A stretch of 6,274 bases of DNA from an uncultured Lachnobacterium sp. (GTDB taxonomy: Bacteria; Bacillota; Clostridia; Lachnospirales; Lachnospiraceae). This document shows positions 1 through 6,018 of the stretch, one piece after another. Numbering within the stretch: the first letter of the stretch is position 1; each line of letters begins with the position of its first letter. The position numbers and the translations under genes were made by a program. The DNA is taken from contig CAMFPD010000132.1 in the NCBI GenBank assembly GCA_945971355.1, positions 1 to 6,274 on the forward strand, in the 5' to 3' direction. The notes under the pieces are model-generated. The model was given only the letters and a program-made list of their open reading frames with translations, made no database searches and had not been told where the DNA came from.

Positions 1-197
1 GGAAACAACAGCTCTGCAATCACATCCATCGTCTTTCCCATAACGCTGTACATATCATCTGTTGTAATCTTTCTTGTGATATCTACGTCACTTTTTCCTG
101 CCGCAAACTCCTCAATTGCAACGTTCCAAGACTCAGCTACATTTGCAGCTGAGTCCCAAAGTGTGCCATCCATATCGAAAATAATACCTTTTTTCAT
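1..197 (-). CDS. HAD-family hydrolase, phosphoglycolate phosphatase-like (partial, N-terminus only)
   Basis: The first 65 codons are present; the rest lies beyond the left edge of the window. The protein opens MKKGIIFDMDGTLWDS, which is HAD motif I (DxDGT) directly after the first beta strand. Asp8 would be the phospho-acceptor nucleophile and Asp10 the general acid/base. The helical stretch that follows (residues 17-65, including VMGKTMDVIAELLF) looks like the start of the alpha-helical cap of HAD subfamily IA enzymes such as Gph or beta-phosphoglucomutase, but the substrate cannot be told from this part. The start is supported by a GAGAGGAAG ribosome site (201-209) six bases before ATG. It begins 23 nt after the regulator gene with no terminator between, so co-transcription is likely. 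A direct role in lipid synthesis is not evident. Family call is firm; function is not. Confidence 0.88.
   Translation of the reverse strand, partial: MKKGIIFDMDGTLWDSAANVAESWNVAIEEFAAGKSDVDITRKITTDDMYSVMGKTMDVIAELLF
130..155. repeat. Perfect 9-bp inverted repeat inside the HAD gene
   Basis: GACTCAGCT (130-138) and AGCTGAGTC (147-155) are exact reverse complements separated by 8 nt. The mRNA of the HAD gene could fold here, about 42-67 nt after its start codon. No T-run follows on either strand, so it is not an intrinsic terminator. It encodes ordinary residues just after the DxDGT motif, and a chance origin is quite possible. Confidence 0.5.
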
Positions 198-220
198 TGT
201 CTTCCTCTCAATTCGCAGAT

Positions 221-679
221 TTATTTTGCAAGCTTTGTTGATGGAATATCGACCTCTGGCATAAGCTCATTCAATGTCACATCCAACACTCTATCAAACA
301 CCTCTAGTTCTTCCTTTGAAAAACGATTTTCAACTCTATGGATTATCTCATCAATATAGCTCTGACTTAAGTTGAAGTACTTGTAATACTTATCCGTTAC
401 CTCCAGATGAAATTCTCTTTTATCAGTTTCTGACTGTACCTTTTTGATATAGCCCTTCTGAATCAGACTGTTCACCTTGTATGCTGCATTAGGAGATGAG
501 ACATGGATAAAATTAGCAAACTCATTTACGGAAGGTCTTCCAAGAGCATGTATAATCTCCACACAAAACACCTCAACCGTTGAGAGGGACGCCTCCCTTG
601 CACTTATTTGATTAAACACTTCCTGATAAAAATGCATTTTAAATTTCATATACACATCTGAAAACTTCTGAACTAACAT
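221..679 (-). CDS. MarR-family winged-helix regulator, FabT-like
   Basis: A 152-residue protein of normal MarR length. N-terminal helices (about 5-45) lead into a winged helix-turn-helix: VNEFANFIHV (51-60), the presumed recognition helix SSPNAAYKVNSLIQKG (61-76) and a wing around 79-94 with the D-x-R pattern (Asp86, Arg88). Two long C-terminal helices (about 98-140) would complete the dimerisation domain. In streptococci and related Firmicutes the MarR protein FabT represses FASII genes with acyl-ACP as corepressor. The location directly after fabZ suggests the same role here, but FabT normally sits at the 5' end of the cluster and this one is at the 3' end, so the symbol is withheld. The ribosome site is weak (AAGG at 692-695, 12 nt from ATG); no in-frame upstream start is possible because a TGA lies two codons before. 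No clear FabT-type TTTGA/TCAAA palindrome was seen in the window. Confidence 0.85.
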   Translation of the reverse strand: MLVQKFSDVYMKFKMHFYQEVFNQISAREASLSTVEVFCVEIIHALGRPSVNEFANFIHVSSPNAAYKVNSLIQKGYIKKVQSETDKREFHLEVTDKYYKYFNLSQSYIDEIIHRVENRFSKEELEVFDRVLDVTLNELMPEVDIPSTKLAK

Positions 680-707
680 AACTCACCATTACCTTAGAAT
701 TTTCTCT

Positions 708-737
708 ACTATATCACATTCTATGCTCCAATTGCAA
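708..737 (-). promoter_or_regulatory. Candidate promoter for the MarR-family gene
   Basis: Reading the minus strand, TGATATAGT forms an extended -10 (TG, one base, TATAGT at 708-713; five of six matches to TATAAT). TTGCAA at 732-737, inside the fabZ 3' end, is a weak -35 (four of six) at an 18-nt spacing. Transcription would start near 701-702, giving a leader of about 22 nt before the regulator ATG. This would let the regulator be expressed apart from the long FASII transcript. It is a by-eye match only and AT-rich sequence gives such matches by chance. Confidence 0.35.
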
Positions 738-1149
738 AGGAAAGTTCTGCGGTAACTGCTACCTTACCATCCACTGTTGCCACTGCTTTGCCGATTCCAA
801 GAGGGCCCTTCATTGTAACAAGCTCGCAGGATAACTCTACCTTGTCCCCTGGGACCACCTGCTTTTTAAATCTGGCATTCTTTATTCCACCGAAAAATGC
901 TATCTTACCTTTGTTTTCTTCCTGTGTCAAAATTGCTACAGCACCAACCTGTGCCAGTGCTTCAATAAGAAGCACTCCCGGCATCACGTGCTGTGTTGGG
1001 AAATGCCCCATGAACTGCATTTCATTTGCAGTGACACATTTGATTCCCTTCGCATATTTTCCCGGCTCACATTCTGTAATGCGGTCAATCATCAAAAATG
1101 GATAACGGTGTGGCAGGATTTCCTGAATCTGGTTTGAATTAAATTCCAT
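721..1149 (-). CDS. fabZ: 3-hydroxyacyl-ACP dehydratase FabZ
   Basis: Dehydrates (3R)-hydroxyacyl-ACP to trans-2-enoyl-ACP in the cytosolic elongation cycle. With the start chosen here the protein has 142 residues, normal for FabZ, and is a single hot-dog fold. Visible signatures are ILPHRYPFLMIDRI near the N-terminus (about residues 11-24), the active-site segment GHFPTQHVMPGVLLIEALAQ with catalytic His49 and Glu63, and FFGGIKNARFKKQVVPGD at about 85-102. The frame is open to a GTG at 1164 and an ATG at 1155, but the GAGGAG ribosome site covers 1157-1162, which rules out the GTG and leaves only one base before the first ATG; the ATG at 1149 has an ideal 7-nt spacing. It starts 16 nt after fabF. 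In the streptococcal-type cluster accB lies between fabF and fabZ; here it is absent. FabA is excluded by length and motif pattern. Confidence 0.97.
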   Translation of the reverse strand: MEFNSNQIQEILPHRYPFLMIDRITECEPGKYAKGIKCVTANEMQFMGHFPTQHVMPGVLLIEALAQVGAVAILTQEENKGKIAFFGGIKNARFKKQVVPGDKVELSCELVTMKGPLGIGKAVATVDGKVAVTAELSFAIGA

Positions 1150-1156
1150 GTTCATA

Positions 1157-1162
1157 CTCCTC
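1157..1162 (-). promoter_or_regulatory. Ribosome binding site deciding the fabZ start
   Basis: GAGGAG on the minus strand, 7 nt before the ATG at 1149. It overlaps the GTG at 1164-1162 and lies only one base from the ATG at 1155, so translation should start at 1149. Confidence 0.8.
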
Positions 1163-1165
1163 ACA

Positions 1166-2404
1166 TTATTTTTCGTATTTCTTAATTAAAATTGTTGCAT
1201 TGTGTCCACCAAAGCCAAGTGTATTGGACACTGCGGCTCTAACCCTGGCATTTCTGCCTTCGTTTGGCACTACATCAAGATCACATTCCTCGTCTGGCAC
1301 CTTATAGTTTACTGTAGCTGGAACAAAGTCCTCCTTCACAGCAAGTGCTGTAAAAATTGCTTCAACAGCTCCTGCTCCACCTAACATATGTCCTGTCATT
1401 GACTTTGTTGAACTTACCATAAGCTTATCTGCCCAGGCTCCAAAAGCCTTCTTAATTGCTTTAGTCTCACAGCTGTCATTCATGTGAGTAGATGTTCCAT
1501 GTGCATTAACATAATCAATATCCTCTGGCTTCATGTCTGCATCCATAATGGCAAGCTTCATACAATCAGCACCACCATTTCCCTCTGGATCTGGTGCAGT
1601 GACATGGTAAGCATCACAATTTGCTCCGTATCCGCCAATCTCTGCATAAATCTTTGCTCCACGGGCAAGGGCATGCTCCAATTCTTCGATTACAAGAATT
1701 CCAGCTCCCTCTGCAATTACAAAACCGTCTCTCTCCTTGTCAAAAGGAATAGATGCTCTTGTCACATCATCTGTTGTGTTTAATGCCTTAAGAGATGCGA
1801 ACCCTCCTACTCCAAGCTCAGAAATACAGCTCTCACTTCCACCACAAACCATCACGTCTGCATATCCATCTCTCACATGACGGAAGGCATCACCTATAGC
1901 ATTGTTTCCACCTGCACAGGCAGTTACCACACATGAACACATTCCATGAAGACCGAAACGAATTGCAATCTGACCGGCAGACATATTTGAGATTGCCATT
2001 GGAATAAAGAATGGAGAGACTCTGTTAAACCCCTTTTCCATTCCCCTTTTATGCTCATCCTCAATAGTTGGGAGACCTCCAATTCCACTGGATACCAAGA
2101 CACCGCAACGGTTTGTATCCTCTTTCTCAAAATCAATTCCACTATCATCAACAGCCTCCACAGCAGCTGCTACTGCAAGCTGTGTGAATCTGGCCATTCT
2201 CTTTGCTTCCTTCTTGCCAATTGTGTCATCTGGAGTAAAATCCTTCACTTCGCCAGCAAGCTTTACCGGAAAATCTGTTGTGTCAAAACTTGTTATCGGA
2301 CCAATTCCGCATGCGTTTGCTCTCACATTCTTCCATGCATCAGCTACACTATTTCCAAGGGGATTAATAGTTCCCATTCCTGTTATCACAACTCGTCTTT
2401 TCAT
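1166..2404 (-). CDS. fabF: Beta-ketoacyl-ACP synthase II FabF
   Basis: Condenses malonyl-ACP with the growing acyl-ACP (decarboxylative Claisen step) in each elongation round. The 412-residue length fits the family (E. coli FabF is 412-413). The Cys-His-His centre is intact: nucleophile Cys163 in TACAGG, His302 in NAHGTSTHMND and His339 in KSMTGHMLGGAGA, with the conserved Lys334 just before. The gatekeeper loop LGFGGHN (Phe398) is present near the C-terminus. The frame is open to a GTG at 2413, but that GTG sits inside the AAAGGTG ribosome site; the ATG at 2404 gives the canonical opening MKRRVVITGMGTINPLG. It begins 14 nt after fabG. No second elongating synthase (FabB-like) is in the window; in some clostridia a single FabF is known to do both jobs. 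Confidence 0.97.
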   Translation of the reverse strand: MKRRVVITGMGTINPLGNSVADAWKNVRANACGIGPITSFDTTDFPVKLAGEVKDFTPDDTIGKKEAKRMARFTQLAVAAAVEAVDDSGIDFEKEDTNRCGVLVSSGIGGLPTIEDEHKRGMEKGFNRVSPFFIPMAISNMSAGQIAIRFGLHGMCSCVVTACAGGNNAIGDAFRHVRDGYADVMVCGGSESCISELGVGGFASLKALNTTDDVTRASIPFDKERDGFVIAEGAGILVIEELEHALARGAKIYAEIGGYGANCDAYHVTAPDPEGNGGADCMKLAIMDADMKPEDIDYVNAHGTSTHMNDSCETKAIKKAFGAWADKLMVSSTKSMTGHMLGGAGAVEAIFTALAVKEDFVPATVNYKVPDEECDLDVVPNEGRNARVRAAVSNTLGFGGHNATILIKKYEK

Positions 2405-2410
2405 CCTGCA

Positions 2411-2417
2411 CACCTTT
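2411..2417 (-). promoter_or_regulatory. Ribosome binding site deciding the fabF start
   Basis: AAAGGTG on the minus strand, 6 nt before the ATG at 2404. The alternative upstream GTG codon (2413-2411) is part of this site and so is unlikely to be used. Confidence 0.75.
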
Positions 2418-2418
2418 C

Positions 2419-3156
2419 TTACATGCTCATTCCGCCATCTACGGCAAGCACCTGTCCTGTAATATAATCACTTTCCGAAGCAGCCAGAAAGCACACTGCA
2501 TTCGCAACGTCCTCTGGACTTCCAGCTCTTTTTCTAGGAATCTGCTGCTCCCAGTATTTCTTCATATCCTCTGAAAGCTCAGCTGTCATATCTGTCTGTA
2601 TAAATCCAGGAGCAACCACATTGACAGTGATTCCTTTGCCTCCCAGTTCCTTTGCAAGGGATTTTGCAAGACCTATCATTCCAGCCTTGCTGGACGCATA
2701 ATTTGCCTGTCCTGCATTACCACCAATTCCAACAACACTGCTGATATTGATGATACGCCCTGACTTTTTGCGAAGCATCTGCTTAGCAGCCTCTTTGCTG
2801 CACAAAAAAGCACCTTTCAGATTAATAGAAATAACGTCATCAAAATCCTCTTCAGACATTCTAAGAATCAGATTGTCCTTTGTAATTCCTGCATTATTTA
2901 CAAGAACATCAACACCGCCAAAGCGCTCCTTGATCTCAGAAAAAAGTACTGTAACATCGTTTTGTCTTGAGACATCTGCACAAAGTGCAACTGCTTCAAC
3001 ACCATACTCTCTACAAAGAGACATCGTCTCCTCTGCTGCCTCAGCTCCACGGCTATAGCAGGTTACTATATCATATCCCTTCTTTGCCAGTTCAACGCAG
3101 ATTACTCTTCCGATTCCTCTGCTTCCGCCTGTCACAAGAGCCACTCTATTTGCCAT
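2419..3156 (-). CDS. fabG: 3-oxoacyl-ACP reductase FabG
   Basis: Reduces 3-ketoacyl-ACP to (3R)-hydroxyacyl-ACP with NADPH. The 245-residue protein is a classical short-chain dehydrogenase/reductase: glycine-rich cofactor loop VTGGSRGIG (8-16), Asp61 in the CADVS segment, NNAG (87-90), Asn112, and the catalytic Ser140, Tyr153 and Lys157 in the YASSK segment. PGFIQTDM (183-190) and the C-terminal ITGQVLAVDGGMSM are typical of FabG rather than of other SDR enzymes. The ATG at 3156 has a strong GGGAGG site (3162-3167) 5 nt upstream, lying inside fabD; the first 11 nt of fabG overlap the fabD end, so translation of the two is probably coupled. Arg13 after the Gly-Gly-Ser fits NADPH preference (inference from family). 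Confidence 0.97.
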   Translation of the reverse strand: MANRVALVTGGSRGIGRVICVELAKKGYDIVTCYSRGAEAAEETMSLCREYGVEAVALCADVSRQNDVTVLFSEIKERFGGVDVLVNNAGITKDNLILRMSEEDFDDVISINLKGAFLCSKEAAKQMLRKKSGRIINISSVVGIGGNAGQANYASSKAGMIGLAKSLAKELGGKGITVNVVAPGFIQTDMTAELSEDMKKYWEQQIPRKRAGSPEDVANAVCFLAASESDYITGQVLAVDGGMSM

Positions 3157-4135
3157 CTGCTCCTCCCTTCAGGTTTTCAACAACCTTTTTGTAATCCTCC
3201 ATAGAATCTATACTCATAACAGTAATTTCCGGAGCTGTCTTCTTTACAAATTTGCTGATTGCACTTCCTGGTCCAATCTCCACAATCACATCCACTCCCT
3301 GTTCCTTCATGTAGCGGATTGAATCCTCCAGATAAACACTGCTCTGTACCTGTTTCTCTAACAGTGTCGCAAAGGATTCTCCTTCCTGCATAGGTCTTCC
3401 TGTTGCATTAAAAATAATCTGTGATGAAGGGGCCTTAAAATTAACACCTTCAAAACGTTCCTTAAGTGCATCTCCTGCTGATTTCATAAGAGATGTATGG
3501 AAAGGACCACTCACTGCAAGTGGTACAATTTTTCTTGCTCCGGCTTCCTTGAGTAAAGCAATAGCCTCATCCACTGCACATGCATCTCCAGAGATAACAA
3601 TCTGTCCCGGGCAGTTGTAATTTGCTACCTGAACTATAGGAGTATCATCACCTGTTGACGAAGCATTGATTTTCTCCTGTGCTTTTCTACAGCACTCCTC
3701 AATAACCTCGCGCTCCATCATAAGAACTGCTGCCATCTTTACCTCTCTGCCTGTGACAGCCTCCTCCATTACCTTTCCACGGAAAGCAACCAGATTTAAC
3801 ACTTCCTTCTCGTCCAGCACATCTGCTGCATAAAGTGCAGAGTACTCTCCAAGACTAAGTCCACATACATACTCAGGATTGATACCTTCCTGTTTCAAAA
3901 GCTTTGTCACACCAACTGCAAAGCTTACCATACATGGCTGTGTGTATCTTGTCTGACTAAGCTTCTCTATTGGTCCGTCGAAGCATAAATCTTTAACTTC
4001 AAAGTCTGTCACATCCTTAACAAAGCCAGAAGCATCATCCATAACCTTAGCAAATTCAGGATAATTCTCATAGAAATCCTGACCCATTCCTACTTTCTGG
4101 CTTCCTTGTCCAGCATATATAAATCCTAATTTCAT
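3146..4135 (-). CDS. fabD: Malonyl-CoA:ACP transacylase FabD
   Basis: Transfers malonyl from CoA to acyl carrier protein, supplying the extender unit for FabH and FabF. 329 residues, somewhat longer than the E. coli enzyme (309), with extra sequence around residues 145-170. Conserved features are GQGSQ (9-13, oxyanion-hole Gln13), the nucleophile elbow GLSLGE with Ser94, Arg119 that should bind the malonyl carboxylate, catalytic His213 in GPFHTSLM, and EIGPG (286-290). The elbow has Leu93 where many FabD proteins have His (GHSLGE). The frame extends to 4165, but the AAGGAG site at 4142-4147 and the standard opening MKLGFIYAGQGSQ place the start at 4135. That ATG overlaps the fabK stop as ATGA, indicating translational coupling. 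Confidence 0.96.
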   Translation of the reverse strand: MKLGFIYAGQGSQKVGMGQDFYENYPEFAKVMDDASGFVKDVTDFEVKDLCFDGPIEKLSQTRYTQPCMVSFAVGVTKLLKQEGINPEYVCGLSLGEYSALYAADVLDEKEVLNLVAFRGKVMEEAVTGREVKMAAVLMMEREVIEECCRKAQEKINASSTGDDTPIVQVANYNCPGQIVISGDACAVDEAIALLKEAGARKIVPLAVSGPFHTSLMKSAGDALKERFEGVNFKAPSSQIIFNATGRPMQEGESFATLLEKQVQSSVYLEDSIRYMKEQGVDVIVEIGPGSAISKFVKKTAPEITVMSIDSMEDYKKVVENLKGGADGK

Positions 4136-5067
4136 ATACTTCTCCTTCCCATATCTGCAAGACACTTCTTAGCATCCTCATACAGATTTGACAGAATATC
4201 TGCTACTGGACGAATTTCCTTAAGCTGTCCACACACCTGGCCAGCCATAACAGATCCTGTATTGACATCACCATCTATAACGGCTCTGCGAAGACCACCG
4301 AGAGTTATTTTCTCCAGCTCCATTTTGTCTGCACCTTCCTTTTCAAGCTTCAAATACTGTCTTGCCATACGGTTTTTGAGGATACGTACCGGTGCTCCCT
4401 GAGAACGTCCTGTTACTGTTGTGGCATTATCTTTTGAATCGATAAGTGCATTCTTGTAATTGATATGGATTGGGCATTCTTCACTTACAAGTAAGCAGGT
4501 TCCAATCTGTACACCACATGCACCAAGGGCATAAGCAGCTGCCATCTGTCTGCCATCTGCAATTCCTCCTGCTGCAATAACCGGAACATCAAGGGCATCC
4601 ACCATCTGTGGAACAAGGGTCATAGTTGTCATATCACCTACATGACCGCCGCTCTCGCCACCTTCTGCAATTACAGCATCAGCGCCGGCTTCCACCATTT
4701 TTCTTGCCAATAAAACACTTGCCACAACAGGGATTACAATGCTGCCATTTTCCTTCCACATTGGAAGATACTTTCCTGGATTTCCTGCTCCTGTTGTTAT
4801 AACTGGAATTTTCTCATCATATAAAAGCTGTGCTATTGCATCTACATCTGGATTCATAAGCATCAGATTTACTCCAAATGGTTTGTCTGTCAATGCACGG
4901 CACTTATCAATTTCTACCTTAATCTGCTCATGATTCATACCACCTGATGCAATAAGTCCGAGTGCTCCTGCGTTTGAAACAGCTGCCGCAAACTCACCAG
5001 TTGCAATGTTCGCCATTCCTCCCTGAATAATTGGATATTTAATATGTAAAAGTTCCTGTAAATTCAT
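4132..5067 (-). CDS. fabK: Enoyl-ACP reductase II FabK (FMN-dependent)
   Basis: Carries out the last reduction of the cycle, trans-2-enoyl-ACP to acyl-ACP, using FMN and NAD(P)H. The 311-residue protein is a TIM barrel of the FabK/nitronate monooxygenase family: YPIIQGGMANIATGEFAAAV at 11-30, EGGESGGHVG at 135-144 with His142 at the position of the essential histidine of pneumococcal FabK, AAGGIADGRQ (165-174, flavin phosphate loop) and GSVMAGQVCG (271-280), a FabK hallmark. The FASII context settles FabK over nitronate monooxygenase, with which such proteins are often confused. A Cys (191) occupies GTC where streptococcal FabK has GTR. Start: ATG with an AGGAGG site (5073-5078) that overlaps the fabH stop; the gap is 9 nt. 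FabK enzymes are insensitive to triclosan, so the pathway should be too unless another reductase dominates. Confidence 0.95.
   Translation of the reverse strand: MNLQELLHIKYPIIQGGMANIATGEFAAAVSNAGALGLIASGGMNHEQIKVEIDKCRALTDKPFGVNLMLMNPDVDAIAQLLYDEKIPVITTGAGNPGKYLPMWKENGSIVIPVVASVLLARKMVEAGADAVIAEGGESGGHVGDMTTMTLVPQMVDALDVPVIAAGGIADGRQMAAAYALGACGVQIGTCLLVSEECPIHINYKNALIDSKDNATTVTGRSQGAPVRILKNRMARQYLKLEKEGADKMELEKITLGGLRRAVIDGDVNTGSVMAGQVCGQLKEIRPVADILSNLYEDAKKCLADMGRRSI
4142..4147 (-). promoter_or_regulatory. Ribosome binding site deciding the fabD start
   Basis: AAGGAG on the minus strand within the fabK 3' end, 6 nt before the fabD ATG at 4135. It favours this start over the in-frame one at 4165, which would add ten residues not typical of FabD. 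Confidence 0.8.
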
Positions 5068-5076
5068 CTTATCCTC

Positions 5077-6018
5077 CTATAAATCTACGATAATTGCGCC
5101 CCAGGTCTTACCTGCTCCAAAACCTGCTAAGAGCACCTTCTGTCCCGGTTTGCAAAATCCCTTATCAATTGCATCACTGAGTGCAATTGCAACACTTGCA
5201 GCCGATGTATTTGCATACTCATCAAGATTCATAAAGAATTTTTCTTTTGGCTGTTTCAAATGCTTTGCTACTGCATCCACAATTCTCGCATTTGCCTGAT
5301 GGCAGACATAAGCATCGATAGCTTCTAACTCAATACCAGCTTTTTCCACCACTTTTTTTATCAGCTTTGGTACAGTGCTTACTGCAAATTTGTATGTTGC
5401 CTGGCCTTCCATGTGTACACGTCCTGGCTTATTCGCGTCATTAGGACAATTAATAACCGCCAAATCACCATGACAGCCATATACACTGGTATAGCTTCTA
5501 TTTTCATCCAACTCAATAAGTGCTGCTCCTGCTCCATCTCCAAAGAGGATACATGAGCCTCTGTCCGTCATATCCAGTCTGCGTGATATGCACTCACTTC
5601 CAATTAGGAGTCCGTATCTCTTTTCGCTCTGCATCAACAAGCCTCTCATTGTCTCTATTCCAAAGACAAAGCCTGAACATGCTGCATTTAAATCAAAACA
5701 AATTATATCATCAGAAAGTCCCAGTTCCTGCTGCACCTGACATGCTGCTGATGGCACCAGGTAATCTCCGGAAAACGTTGAAACCACAAGGGCTCCTATT
5801 TCATTTATATCTATATCTGCCTTATCAAGTGCCATTTTGGCAGCCTCAGTGGCAAGTGTCACATTATTATCACCCGCCTCACAGAAATGTCTCTTTTTCA
5901 TTCCTGTTCGACTGGTAATCCACTCGTCTGTGGTATCAACAATTTTGCTCAAATCGTCGTTTGTAACAATCTTATCTGGTGCAAAATGTCCTGTGGCAAG
6001 AATATGTATTCCCTTCAT
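5077..6018 (-). CDS. fabH: Beta-ketoacyl-ACP synthase III FabH
   Basis: Starts fatty acid synthesis by condensing an acyl-CoA primer with malonyl-ACP. 313 residues, matching the family (E. coli 317). Thiolase-fold landmarks: DEWITSRTGM (31-40), nucleophile Cys114 in NAACSGF, FGDGAGAAL (159-167), His240 in VCHQANARI and Asn270 in YANTSAASV, together the Cys-His-Asn triad, and the C-terminal GFGAGKTWGA. Val88 aligns with the E. coli Phe87 that shapes the primer pocket, so primer preference may not be strictly acetyl-CoA (inference). The ATG directly follows the accA stop (TAAATG), with a GGAGG site (6029-6033) ten nt upstream inside accA. The next gene is fabK; in the streptococcal-type cluster acpP lies between these two, but here there are only 9 nt. 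Confidence 0.97.
   Translation of the reverse strand: MKGIHILATGHFAPDKIVTNDDLSKIVDTTDEWITSRTGMKKRHFCEAGDNNVTLATEAAKMALDKADIDINEIGALVVSTFSGDYLVPSAACQVQQELGLSDDIICFDLNAACSGFVFGIETMRGLLMQSEKRYGLLIGSECISRRLDMTDRGSCILFGDGAGAALIELDENRSYTSVYGCHGDLAVINCPNDANKPGRVHMEGQATYKFAVSTVPKLIKKVVEKAGIELEAIDAYVCHQANARIVDAVAKHLKQPKEKFFMNLDEYANTSAASVAIALSDAIDKGFCKPGQKVLLAGFGAGKTWGAIIVDL

Noticed and set aside
198..220. Possible terminator between the MarR gene and the HAD gene
   Set aside because: No GC-rich stem followed by a T-run is present; the 23 nt hold only the ribosome site for the HAD gene.
680..720. FabT- or FapR-type consensus operator before the regulator
   Set aside because: No TTTGA/TCAAA palindrome or FapR-like repeat was found; only a short TAGAAT/ATTCTA repeat, reported as a weak finding.
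1484..1783. Plus-strand open frame of 99 codons opposite fabF
   Set aside because: Low-complexity, Cys/Ile-rich translation typical of an antisense shadow; FabF occupies the region on the other strand.
1924..2151. Minus-strand open frame of 75 codons in another frame within fabF
   Set aside because: Entirely nested in FabF, whose frame carries the active-site Cys163 segment at the same place.
2051..2467. Plus-strand open frame of 138 codons opposite fabF and the fabG end
   Set aside because: It is antisense to a gene with intact catalytic motifs, is very rich in Cys, Ser and His as mirror frames are, crosses the fabF/fabG junction and resembles no known family.
4132..5067. fabK gene read as nitronate monooxygenase or as a FabX-type dehydrogenase/isomerase
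   Set aside because: The GSVMAGQ and GGESGGHVG motifs, the 311-residue length and the FASII neighbours favour FabK; no obvious clustered cysteines for the iron-sulfur centre known in FabX were seen.
5520..5918. Plus-strand open frame of 132 codons opposite fabH
   Set aside because: Leu/Ser/Pro/His-rich shadow of FabH with no ribosome site or recognisable domain.
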